In this document: positions 44,052-50,126 of the stretch, piece after piece
Layout: each line of letters opens with the position of its first letter
How positions within the stretch are numbered: the first letter of the stretch is position 1
NCBI GenBank assembly: GCA_029782225.1
Contig: JAKOVF010000355.1
Span: 1-50,126 of the forward strand
Direction of reading: 5' to 3'
Length of the DNA: 50,126 nucleotides
From: Chloroflexota bacterium
GTDB lineage: Bacteria > Chloroflexota > Anaerolineae > Anaerolineales > Villigracilaceae
Notes under the pieces: model-generated
Databases searched by the model: none
What the model was told of the DNA's origin: nothing
The model's input: the letters and a program-made list of their open reading frames with translations, nothing else
Position numbers and translations under genes: made by a program

Positions 44052-44825
44052 ATGACAGAGACCCTGCCATTTGGCATCCTTCTCATCCTGATACCTTTGA
44101 TCATCCTGGTAGCCGGAGCCTATGCATCCGTTGGTCTGGGCGGTGGCACCGGCTATCTTGCTGTGATGACTTTAGCAGGCGTGTCAGCCGCCATCATGAC
44201 ACCAACAGCATTGCTCTTGAATCTGGTAGTCACCGGGGCGGCATTAATGCGCTTTGGCATGGCTGGACGCTTGAAATGGAGGCTTTTCCTGCCATTTTTG
44301 ATACCGGCCATGCCAGCGGCATTCCTTGGCGGGCTCGTAACAGCCGACCGAAAGATATTTCTCCTTCTATTGGCAATAACCCTCACGGCTGCGTCCATCA
44401 CAATGTTTCGGACTGCGCCCAATGCACAGGAGCAGGAATTCGAACCGGACCGTCTTCGCCTGTTCCTGATAGCCATTCCAGCGGGACTCATGATCGGATT
44501 CCTGTCCGGTTTTTTAGGAATTGGTGGCGGTGTATTCCTGGGACCCCTGCTCTTATTTCTTGGCTGGGCGGGTCCCAAACAAGTGGCGGCAATGAATTCT
44601 GCTCTTATATTGGTTATTTCTGCCATTGCGTTAGCCGCTCATGGAATTAAGGGTGGGGTTGAATTGAATGTTGTGTTACCGTTGGCAGTGGCAGCACTCG
44701 TGGGCGGACTGGGTGGCGCGACACTTGCCGAAAAGAAACTTGCTCCGCGTGTCCTCCAGCGCATATTTGCAGTCATCGTTCTGATCGCGGCGATCAAGGC
44801 GATCTTCGACGCGGTTTCAAAGTAG
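44052..44825 (+). CDS. TauE/SafE-family membrane permease
   Basis: 257 residues with about eight membrane helices arranged as two related halves, each with a glycine-rich motif: GAYASVGLGGGTGYLAVMTLAG near 23-44 and GFLSGFLGIGGGVFLGPLLLFLGW near 145-168. These are the TauE/SafE signatures. Members export sulfite, sulfoacetate or other organic sulfur anions, or are of unknown substrate. The ribosome site is weak. It is convergent with modB, and the miaA remnant precedes it; it may belong to a segment that replaced the lost miaA. Confidence 0.85.
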   Translation: MTETLPFGILLILIPLIILVAGAYASVGLGGGTGYLAVMTLAGVSAAIMTPTALLLNLVVTGAALMRFGMAGRLKWRLFLPFLIPAMPAAFLGGLVTADRKIFLLLLAITLTAASITMFRTAPNAQEQEFEPDRLRLFLIAIPAGLMIGFLSGFLGIGGGVFLGPLLLFLGWAGPKQVAAMNSALILVISAIALAAHGIKGGVELNVVLPLAVAALVGGLGGATLAEKKLAPRVLQRIFAVIVLIAAIKAIFDAVSK

Positions 44826-44892
44826 AAATAATGGCGAGGGGGTCGCCTGAAATTAATCGGCTGGTTCCTTTTCTAATCCTCCCCCATCGAAG

Positions 44893-45555
44893 TCAGACAG
44901 CTTCAACTGTCCTTTGTCTCAGGCGAAGCACAAGAAAAATCAGTCCGAAGCCAATTGAGGTGAGAATGAGCGCAAATTGGTTTGCCCGCAGCGCGTCATT
45001 TGCCTGCACCGCATCGTAAATAGCCATAGACATGGTCTGCGTCCTGCCTGGAATATTTCCGGCGACCATCAAGGTCGTGCCGAAATCTCCCATCGCACGC
45101 AAGAACCCCAATACGCCACCGGCCAACAGCCCACGCCAGATGAGCGGCAGGTCGATCCGCCAGAACAAATCCCATCTGGAACAGCCATCCATGCGTCCCG
45201 CTTCTTCAATTTCACGCGAAATTGCGGCGATACTGACCTGCACCGTCTGAACGACAAGGGGCAGTGCGGCGATCGTCGCAGCAATAACTGCCCCGGAGAT
45301 TGAAAACACGACCCGAGTCCCAAAAACCTGCTCGATCCACGGACCCAGACCGCGCTGTCCAAGTAAGAGCAAAAGATAATATCCCAACAGGGTGGGCGGG
45401 AGGACCAGTGGCGCCATAATCAAGCCCTCCAAAATCCACTTCCCTTTGAACGGGACTTTCACGAGCACCCAGGCAACAATTGTGCCGAGAATCAGAGCAA
45501 CACCTCCTGCCCAGGAAGAAACCCAGATCGATAAAGTGAAAGGCGAATGGTTCAT
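44893..45555 (-). CDS. modB: molybdate ABC transporter permease
   Basis: 220 residues with five membrane helices, starting SIWVSSWAGGVALILGTIVAWVL. The EAA loop that docks the ATPase is clear: EEAGRMDGCSRWDLFWRIDLP. The start directly abuts the modA stop (TAA then ATG), so translation is coupled. The expected ATPase gene modC does not follow; the convergent TauE gene does. The protein needs an ATPase encoded elsewhere. Confidence 0.92.
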   Translation of the reverse strand: MNHSPFTLSIWVSSWAGGVALILGTIVAWVLVKVPFKGKWILEGLIMAPLVLPPTLLGYYLLLLLGQRGLGPWIEQVFGTRVVFSISGAVIAATIAALPLVVQTVQVSIAAISREIEEAGRMDGCSRWDLFWRIDLPLIWRGLLAGGVLGFLRAMGDFGTTLMVAGNIPGRTQTMSMAIYDAVQANDALRANQFALILTSIGFGLIFLVLRLRQRTVEAV

Positions 45556-46350
45556 TTATGGTGTAGGCGTGGAAATCGCTTCGCCTGGCAGGACGAATCC
45601 ATATTTTCGCATGATCGGACGACCAAGCGGTCCGTTGATGAATGCTGCAAATTTCCGCGCCTCTTCCTTGTGCGAGCTACTGGACACAACCGCCAGGGCT
45701 TGATCCAGGGGATTGTGCAGGGAATCGTCAATGAGTGACCATGTAATTTCCGGCACATTCGCAACTGAAAGAGAAACAATTCCGACCTGCGCATCGCCCG
45801 TCTGAATGAATTGCAGGGTCTGGCGTACATTTTCGCCGTAGACGATTTTTGGTTTGACCTGATCCCATACACCTGCTGATTGCAGGGCTTCTTTTGCGGC
45901 AACACCATAGGGCGCATGTTCAGGATTGGCGATGGCAATGTGTGTGATCTTATCTGAAAGCAAATCGTTCAATGATGTGGCGGTAATGCCCGAAGCACGA
46001 TTAACCGCCAGCACAATCCGTCCACGCGCATAGTGGACAACCGTGTCTGGATCTACAAAATTCTTCTTGGCGAGATCATCCACAAAGCTGATGTTAGCGG
46101 CGGCAAACAAATCAAAGGGTGCGCCGTTTTCGATTTGCTGAGCCAGTTGTCCTGTTGAACCGAAGGAAAATATCACCTTGTTGCCTGTTTGCTGTTCATA
46201 CAATGCGCCAATTTCCGTGAAGGCGAATTGTAAATCTGCGGCAGCGGCAACGGTCAATTCAACAGGGGCAGGCGTCGGGGAGGACGAAGCGGGGCCGCAT
46301 CCTGTTAAAAGTAATGCAGGCAAAAGTATCAACGACAAGAGGCGTTTCAT
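45556..46350 (-). CDS. modA: molybdate-binding lipoprotein of ABC transporter
   Basis: 264 residues. A lipoprotein signal ends LLLTGC, with Cys18 as the lipidation site, followed by a Ser/Pro linker. The mature domain has the ModA features ELTVAAAADLQFAFTEIGALYEQ (oxyanion-binding loop after AAAADL), FSFGSTGQLAQQIENGAPFDLFAAA and the late YGFVLPGE. It captures molybdate or tungstate outside the membrane and delivers it to ModB. Its GGGAAG ribosome site overlaps the padR stop 6 bases upstream, so the three genes form one operon. Confidence 0.92.
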   Translation of the reverse strand: MKRLLSLILLPALLLTGCGPASSSPTPAPVELTVAAAADLQFAFTEIGALYEQQTGNKVIFSFGSTGQLAQQIENGAPFDLFAAANISFVDDLAKKNFVDPDTVVHYARGRIVLAVNRASGITATSLNDLLSDKITHIAIANPEHAPYGVAAKEALQSAGVWDQVKPKIVYGENVRQTLQFIQTGDAQVGIVSLSVANVPEITWSLIDDSLHNPLDQALAVVSSSSHKEEARKFAAFINGPLGRPIMRKYGFVLPGEAISTPTP

Positions 46351-46356
46351 TCTTCC

Positions 46357-46920
46357 CTATTGTTTCGTGGAGATATGAGTTTTACACTCATTCAAAGACT
46401 CGACTAATGCTTCCAATTGGCGCATCCGCAAAGACGTTCCCATATAATTGAAAATTTGTCCTGAGTCGATGTTGTTCAGTCGCTCTTTCAGTTTTGCGAT
46501 GTGCGCTTGCAGGGCTTCGGTCTGAACTTGAATGGCTTCGAGCGCAGCCACAGGATTGCGGCTATAAACAAAATATAACCGCGTCATAAATTCAACACGA
46601 ATAGCCCGCACACTGCATGCCGAAATGGATGACATCCACGTTTCAAAGCGTCCTCTTCCTGCCGCAGTCAAACGAAAGCGCCGTTTGGCCGGGCGTTTTT
46701 CCTGCTCCTGCATCGCCCCTTGAATAAAACCCTGTTGCTCCAGCCGAGTGAGAATGTTGTATGTCTGGCTCAAACTGACATGCCAGATTTCGCCAAGTTG
46801 TTCGAGCAGTTTTTGGTGGAGTTCGTAACCATGTGCAGGTGATTGTTCTAAAAACCCCAACAGGGCATACTCTGGAGATAATCCGCTTGTGCGGCGATAG
46901 CTGGAGGGTATATTAGTCAC
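46357..46920 (-). CDS. PadR-family transcriptional regulator
   Basis: 187 residues from a GTG at 46920. The winged helix is typical: EYALLGFLEQSPAHGYELHQKLLEQLGEIWHVSLSQTYNILTRLEQQGFI, then RRFRLTAAG. The C-terminal helical region (about 95-187, including VQTEALQAHIAKLKERLNNID) serves for dimerisation. The start codon lies 6 bases after a -10 box, so the message is probably leaderless. A CACT-C-AGTG palindrome covers this point and may be its own operator. PadR proteins usually repress transporter genes in response to small molecules; here it heads modA-modB in place of ModE. Confidence 0.87.
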   Translation of the reverse strand: MTNIPSSYRRTSGLSPEYALLGFLEQSPAHGYELHQKLLEQLGEIWHVSLSQTYNILTRLEQQGFIQGAMQEQEKRPAKRRFRLTAAGRGRFETWMSSISACSVRAIRVEFMTRLYFVYSRNPVAALEAIQVQTEALQAHIAKLKERLNNIDSGQIFNYMGTSLRMRQLEALVESLNECKTHISTKQ

Positions 46921-46926
46921 TGAGTG

Positions 46927-46955
46927 AGTATATCTAATAAAATCACTGAAATCAA
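46927..46955 (-). promoter_or_regulatory. promoter of padR-modA-modB, leaderless
   Basis: On the minus strand TTGATT (46950-46955), 17 bp, TATACT (46927-46932), then 6 bases to the GTG start. The sequence CACTCAGTG (46918-46926) overlaps the predicted transcription start and is palindromic, a candidate PadR operator. Confidence 0.65.
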
Positions 46956-46984
46956 GGTCGGAATATTCTATGAATAGGCATGCT

Positions 46985-47010
46985 GAGTCGAAAATCTGTC
47001 GACTCTTTTT
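46985..47010 (+). terminator. intrinsic terminator, plus strand, before the MFS leader
   Basis: A 7-bp stem GAGTCGA / TCGACTC with a 7-base loop is followed by TTTTT. No plus-strand gene ends upstream; it may insulate the promoter that follows or be left from a lost gene. Confidence 0.65.
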
Positions 47011-47028
47011 CTGACAAGCAGGTTACGA

Positions 47029-47037
47029 TGGTATAAT
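47029..47037 (+). promoter_or_regulatory. extended -10 promoter
   Basis: TGGTATAAT is a perfect extended -10 (TG at 47029-47030, TATAAT at 47032-47037). CTGACA at 47011-47016 is a possible -35 at a short 15-bp spacing. Transcription should start near 47044. Confidence 0.6.
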
Positions 47038-47043
47038 TTTCAT

Positions 47044-47195
47044 CACAGTCCAACATTTACAGGCGCACCGACGATGAAGCTCGTCCGTGTGAAAGACCAA
47101 AGCCATTGCCGAGTTTTCGACTGATAGCTTCTACCATTATCTCGCTGGTAGAAGCTTTTTTGTCGCTACCAGCCAATTCAAGGAGATCGGTCCTT
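47044..47195 (+). promoter_or_regulatory. leader with candidate attenuator or riboswitch
   Basis: About 150 bases between the extended -10 promoter and the MFS remnant. It contains a hairpin CACCGACGA-6-TCGTCCGTG (47066-47089, one C-C mismatch) and ends in an intrinsic terminator at 47126-47161. GAAGCT in the first hairpin (47076-47081) can instead pair with AGCTTC of the terminator arm (47126-47131). GCTGGTAG (47144-47151) can pair with CTACCAGC (47166-47173). Mutually exclusive pairings of this kind are how riboswitches work. No known class was matched by eye. Confidence 0.45.
47126..47161 (+). terminator. intrinsic terminator inside the MFS leader
   Basis: A perfect 10-bp stem AGCTTCTACC / GGTAGAAGCT with an 11-base loop runs into TTTTTT. 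It lies 35 bases before the MFS remnant start, so it would terminate in the leader unless an alternative fold forms. Confidence 0.8.
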
Positions 47196-47444
47196 ATGGG
47201 AACTGCAACAACGGGGGGCCGCGGTATTTCTGCGGGAACGGCTTTACGCTTCGTCATCCTAATTGGCATCGTCAGTCTCTTTGCCGATATGACCTACAAA
47301 GGCGCGTGCATCGGCGAATGGGGCGCGGCCGGGGCTTCGATGTACACGCAGGGCTGGAACAATTGGAGGCTGTCCCTGGGCCGCCTTTTATATCCTCGCC
47401 TTGCTCCCATTCCAATTTTCTATAGCATCAGCAAACAGGGATAA
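47196..47444 (+). pseudogene. MFS transporter remnant
   Basis: From the ATG at 47196 (AGGAG about 10 bases upstream) the frame gives ISAGTALRFVILIGIVSLFADMTYKGA, the first-helix signature of a family of MFS permeases (normally SLFADMTYEGAR). After about 45 residues the similarity stops and a non-helical tail rich in Trp, Gly and Arg follows to residue 82. In the neighbouring frame the end of the segment reads AAFYILALLPFQFS, which resembles a last helix. The gene therefore looks like a deleted and frameshifted permease with only its ends left. A complete MFS gene follows 46 bases later. Confidence 0.6.
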
Positions 47445-47490
47445 TCGGAGCTAACAAACATGAGCTTTAGAACTTATAGGATACCTGACA

Positions 47491-48723
47491 ATGCCAGATA
47501 ACCAGCAAGAAAAAATCGATCAACAATCCATATCGCCTACGCAAACTCCCGCCGAAAATGGACTGGGTAGGAATGTAGTTGCTTTAGGCTGGGTGGCCTT
47601 CTTCGGAGGATTGGCGCAGGATATGATCCAGCCCATCCTGCCGATTTTCTACACCTCGGTCCTTGGTCTCAACAAGGAGTTTATCGGCCTGATGGAGGGA
47701 TTAATGACCAGCATCGTCAGCTTGATGAAGATCGGGGCGGGCTATCTCTCGGATGGACTGGGGGTTCGGAAAGCGATCGTTTTTATTGGCTATGCCTTTT
47801 CAGCGGCGGCGCGCTTCCTGTTGGGTTTTGCAGGCAATGGCATTGCCGCACTGTCGCTCAGATTAACAGACGGAATCGGCAAGGGATTAAAAGATGCGCC
47901 GCGGGACGCACTGGTAGCCGGGTCGGCGGGCAACCAAAAGCTGGGCTTTGCATTCGGAGTCCAGCGCACTCTGGATACGCTTGGGTCTGCAGTGGGGCCC
48001 CTGATTACTTATGGCTTATTGCGTTTGTGGGTTGATCATGCCAACAAGTATCGTGAAGTATTCTTAGTAGCTGGCGTTATTGCGGCGCTGCCCCTGTTGA
48101 TCATTGGTTTGTGGGTCAAAGAGCGGAAACTGCCGGTCAATAAACAACCGATTTCGCTCAAGGTTTTTCGCGGACCCTTCGCCGGTTTTCTGGCGATCAT
48201 GTTGTTGTTCACGTTGGGGAATTCGTCTGATGCGTTCCTGATCCTCCGATCCCAAGACGTGGGCGTTGCGCCGGTCACCATCCCTCTCATCATTGCGCTG
48301 TTCAATTTGATCTCGGCTCTCGCCGCCATTCCTGCCGGCAGACTATCCGATCGTATTGGGCGGCGAAATGCAATCATCATCGGATGGGCGGTATATGCTC
48401 TGGCTTATCTGGGATTTGCGCTGGCACAGAGTCCGTTCCTGATATGGATTCTTTATTCATTCTATGGTCTATATTATGCATTCACGGAAGGCGCGGCGAA
48501 AGCAATGGTAGCGGAATTGGTCCCCGAAGCAAACCGAGGCGCGGCGTACGGACTGTACAATGCATCTGTAGGAATCACGGCGCTTCCGGCGAGTTTGCTG
48601 GCAGGCTTTTTGTGGAATCGCGTCTCGCCCTCCGCTCCATTTGCATTCGGGGCGTTCATGGCTTTTCTCGCGTTTATTTGTATCTTGTTCCTTCCGAGAT
48701 TTACGCGCAGCGGACGTTCATAG
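47491..48723 (+). CDS. MFS transporter
   Basis: 410 residues, about 11-12 membrane helices. A polar N-terminal tail of about 28 residues is followed by VVALGWVAFFGGLAQDMIQPILPIFY. The family loop 2-3 motif appears as GYLSDGLGVRKAI and its repeat in the second half as GRLSDRIGRRNAI. DGIGKGLKDAPRDAL between helices 4 and 5 is typical of a prokaryotic MFS subgroup with unknown substrate. The start is an ATG with no clear ribosome site. It probably forms an operon with the CBS protein (28-base gap) and the small genes that follow. Confidence 0.88.
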   Translation: MPDNQQEKIDQQSISPTQTPAENGLGRNVVALGWVAFFGGLAQDMIQPILPIFYTSVLGLNKEFIGLMEGLMTSIVSLMKIGAGYLSDGLGVRKAIVFIGYAFSAAARFLLGFAGNGIAALSLRLTDGIGKGLKDAPRDALVAGSAGNQKLGFAFGVQRTLDTLGSAVGPLITYGLLRLWVDHANKYREVFLVAGVIAALPLLIIGLWVKERKLPVNKQPISLKVFRGPFAGFLAIMLLFTLGNSSDAFLILRSQDVGVAPVTIPLIIALFNLISALAAIPAGRLSDRIGRRNAIIIGWAVYALAYLGFALAQSPFLIWILYSFYGLYYAFTEGAAKAMVAELVPEANRGAAYGLYNASVGITALPASLLAGFLWNRVSPSAPFAFGAFMAFLAFICILFLPRFTRSGRS

Positions 48724-48751
48724 CCAACGGCAATTGATGAGGTATTAATTT

Positions 48752-49174
48752 ATGCTCGTGAAAGATTACATGCAATCGGATGTTTTCCATATCGATCCCG
48801 AGGCGACCTTGCTGGAAGCCGCTGAGAAATTGCTCGGCAGTGGAGTTGACACATTGTTGATCCTCAACGGTGACGAATTGCTGGGAGTCATCGGTCTTCG
48901 CGATCTCTTCACCGCGCCGGTCCCGGCGCATTATGGGAATCCAATGATCAGGCATGATAGCGAGGCGCAGTTCCTGGAAATATGGAAGGCGACACCAGTG
49001 CAAAGTCTTATGAATGAGAATGTTTTGTCCGTCACTGAAGATACAACTCTAATGAGGGCGCTTGAAATCATGGTCAACAGCGGCAAACATCCCTTGCCCG
49101 TGCTAAAAGACGGCAAGGTGATTGGTGTCATCGCGCGTACGGATATTGTGCGCGCCCTGCTTGGCAAGCGGTAA
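48752..49174 (+). CDS. two-CBS-domain protein
   Basis: 140 residues made almost wholly of a Bateman pair. CBS1: MLVKDYMQSDVFHIDPEATLLEAAEKLLGSGVDTLLIL, ending GVIGLRDLFTA. CBS2: PVQSLMNENVLSVTEDTTLMRALEIMVNSGKHPLPVLKDGKVIGVIARTDIVRAL. CBS pairs bind adenine nucleotides or other ligands and regulate partner proteins, often transporters. Position next to the MFS gene suggests it senses energy state for that transporter (inference). GAGG is seen about 10 bases before the start. Confidence 0.88.
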   Translation: MLVKDYMQSDVFHIDPEATLLEAAEKLLGSGVDTLLILNGDELLGVIGLRDLFTAPVPAHYGNPMIRHDSEAQFLEIWKATPVQSLMNENVLSVTEDTTLMRALEIMVNSGKHPLPVLKDGKVIGVIARTDIVRALLGKR

Positions 49175-49180
49175 TACATA

Positions 49181-49600
49181 ATGGAAGACTTGCTTAATCC
49201 TGCCCAGAAGAATTCCCTGCGCGTTACTTTGCGGCGCTTCGAGGAGAACCTGCTTCATGCGCAGGCCTGGCTGGACGGCAATGAGGAAAATGGAGTGTTG
49301 TATGAGCGGAAGCTCATCCTTCCGGCAGAGCGCAGACGGCAGGCCGAGCAGGAGATCAGGAGGGCGTTAGATCTCATTGGAAGAGTGAGCCGTGACTTTG
49401 ATCTGCCAATCGAATCAGAGAACTCAGCATCACTCATTCGTGGGGAAATGTCCATTAGCTGGGCAGATCTATTGGACAGCCGAGCGAGCGAATTAAAGAG
49501 ATGTGGTGAAGTGCATCCGGGCCTTTCCAGCGCCCTTGATCCGAGCATCGAGAGTCTGGCCAGCATTGCACTCATGCTTACGACGATTTTTGGTAAATGA
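49181..49600 (+). CDS. small helical protein of unknown function
   Basis: 139 residues, all-helical in appearance, starting MEDLLNPAQKNSLRVTLRRFEENLLHAQAWLD. There are no membrane segments, Cys motifs or signal peptide. Six bases separate it from the CBS gene, and its stop overlaps the next start (ATGA), so it is part of the same operon. A truncated second copy of its N-terminus occurs at 49847. I do not recognise the family. Confidence 0.7.
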   Translation: MEDLLNPAQKNSLRVTLRRFEENLLHAQAWLDGNEENGVLYERKLILPAERRRQAEQEIRRALDLIGRVSRDFDLPIESENSASLIRGEMSISWADLLDSRASELKRCGEVHPGLSSALDPSIESLASIALMLTTIFGK

Positions 49601-49818
49601 TGAAATTCAGCTCAATTCCCGTTATGATCAGCCTGATTTTCTCACCATTAGCTTCTGTAATGGCGTTTCTTATCACATACAGTGAATATTTACATCATTA
49701 TCCGGATAAAAGGAAACCTGTGAAACTGGCAACAGAGGCAGCCCTAGTGACATTTTTTGTCTTTACTGTGTTGTCACTGCTTGTTGGCCTCCTTCTTAAT
49801 AATATAGTGAGTCCATAA
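49597..49818 (+). CDS. small two-helix membrane protein of unknown function
   Basis: 73 residues, with the start at 49597 (or the next ATG) overlapping the previous stop. Two hydrophobic helices are visible: FSSIPVMISLIFSPLASVMAFLI, and ALVTFFVFTVLSLLVGLLL, separated by a charged loop (YSEYLHHYPDKRKPVK). Clear overlap with the upstream gene makes it a credible gene despite its size. Function unknown. Confidence 0.6.
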   Translation: MMKFSSIPVMISLIFSPLASVMAFLITYSEYLHHYPDKRKPVKLATEAALVTFFVFTVLSLLVGLLLNNIVSP

Positions 49819-49846
49819 AGCTTACAGGCGCTGACAGAGATGCGAC

Positions 49847-49984
49847 ATGGAAGATTTGCTCAATGCTTATCAAAAAAACTTTCTCAGAATCGTCCTGCTT
49901 GGATTTGAAGAAAACCTGCGGCATGCACAGGGCTTTCTCAAAGTAGGGGAAAAAAGAGACCTTTCTCGGTTATGCTTTTGTTAG
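49847..49984 (+). pseudogene. truncated paralogue of the gene at 49181
   Basis: A 45-codon frame starts MEDLLNAYQKNFLRIVLLGFEENLRHAQGFL, closely matching the start of the protein at 49181 (MEDLLN..QKN.LR......FEENL.HAQ). Similarity ends at about residue 34 (near 49948), after which GEKRDLSRLCFC is unrelated. The truncation point lies about 65 bases before the transposase start, so an insertion element probably cut the gene. Confidence 0.65.
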
Positions 49985-50015
49985 CAGACAAATCCATAAC
50001 CAGAGGAAGGTCGCG

Positions 50016-50126
50016 ATGGAGTCTAACACAGGCCAAGTCATCAATTTGGGAAGTTTGTATCATCGGTTGGAAGGATTGCGGGACAAACGCAAGGCCAAAG
50101 GGAAACGGTACAGCCTGGCCACGATC
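50016..50126 (+). mobile_element. start of an ISAs1-like DDE transposase (partial)
   Basis: The ATG at 50016 has AGAGGAAGG upstream and is open to the right edge (37 codons). The sequence LGSLYHRLEGLRDKRKAKG followed by KRYSLATI matches the opening of ISAs1/H-repeat-type transposases (L...L.GL.D.RK.RGKRYSL). The rest of the element, its right end and any target duplication lie outside the window. The left inverted repeat was not located with certainty. Confidence 0.7.

Overview
The window looks like a chromosomal segment of a Chloroflexota bacterium, most likely class Anaerolineae. This is inferred from gene content rather than any marker: very large DUF11/SdrD-type surface proteins ending in a sortase domain, soluble and membrane Ser/Thr kinases, a YvcK-gap-pgk cluster, a TtuA/TtuB tRNA thiolation pair, frequent GTG/TTG starts, and many palindromic intergenic repeats. 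No rRNA, tRNA or CRISPR array was seen.

Left part (1-13.5 kb): a methyltransferase reading frame broken by two tandem TGA codons, a C69/secernin-type peptidase, two membrane proteins, and then a central-carbon block on the minus strand: yvcK, gap, pgk, a TPR-containing Ser/Thr kinase and tpiA. The kinase and tpiA are tightly coupled. Divergent from yvcK are a ROK sugar kinase and a class III aminotransferase. A small AT-rich orphan gene follows.

Centre (13.5-31 kb): the most striking region. Two minus-strand genes of 1495 and 3864 codons encode exported repeat proteins. Each ends with an LPxTG-like motif (IPVTG in one, LPETG in the other) followed directly by a complete sortase domain with conserved His, Cys and Arg. 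Substrate motif and transpeptidase are therefore fused in one polypeptide. A short membrane-anchored Pro/Thr-rich protein lies just upstream. The smaller gene has a textbook sigma-70 promoter (TTGACA-17-TATAAT), and the larger ends in an intrinsic terminator, so they are probably separate transcripts.

Right-centre (31-43.8 kb): a zinc-ribbon methyltransferase, a cytosolic GAF/PAS histidine kinase, oligoendopeptidase F, a CpXC zinc-ribbon protein, a PIG-L deacetylase, an FMN-binding PNPOx-like protein and an FHA/winged-helix regulator that is divergent from a tail-anchored Ser/Thr kinase. These are followed by ttuB-ttuA, split by an 80-bp palindromic repeat, a GT4 glycosyltransferase and yraN. 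A decayed miaA fragment overlaps the end of yraN.

Right end (44-50.1 kb): a TauE/SafE permease and a padR-modA-modB operon without modC. A promoter plus terminator-bearing leader precedes an MFS transporter remnant. Next come an intact MFS transporter, a CBS-domain protein and two small unknowns. Last are a truncated paralogue of one of these unknowns and the start of an ISAs1-like transposase, which suggests the IS or its neighbourhood truncated the duplicate.

All functional names rest on motif recognition by eye. No alignment, profile search or structure prediction was run.
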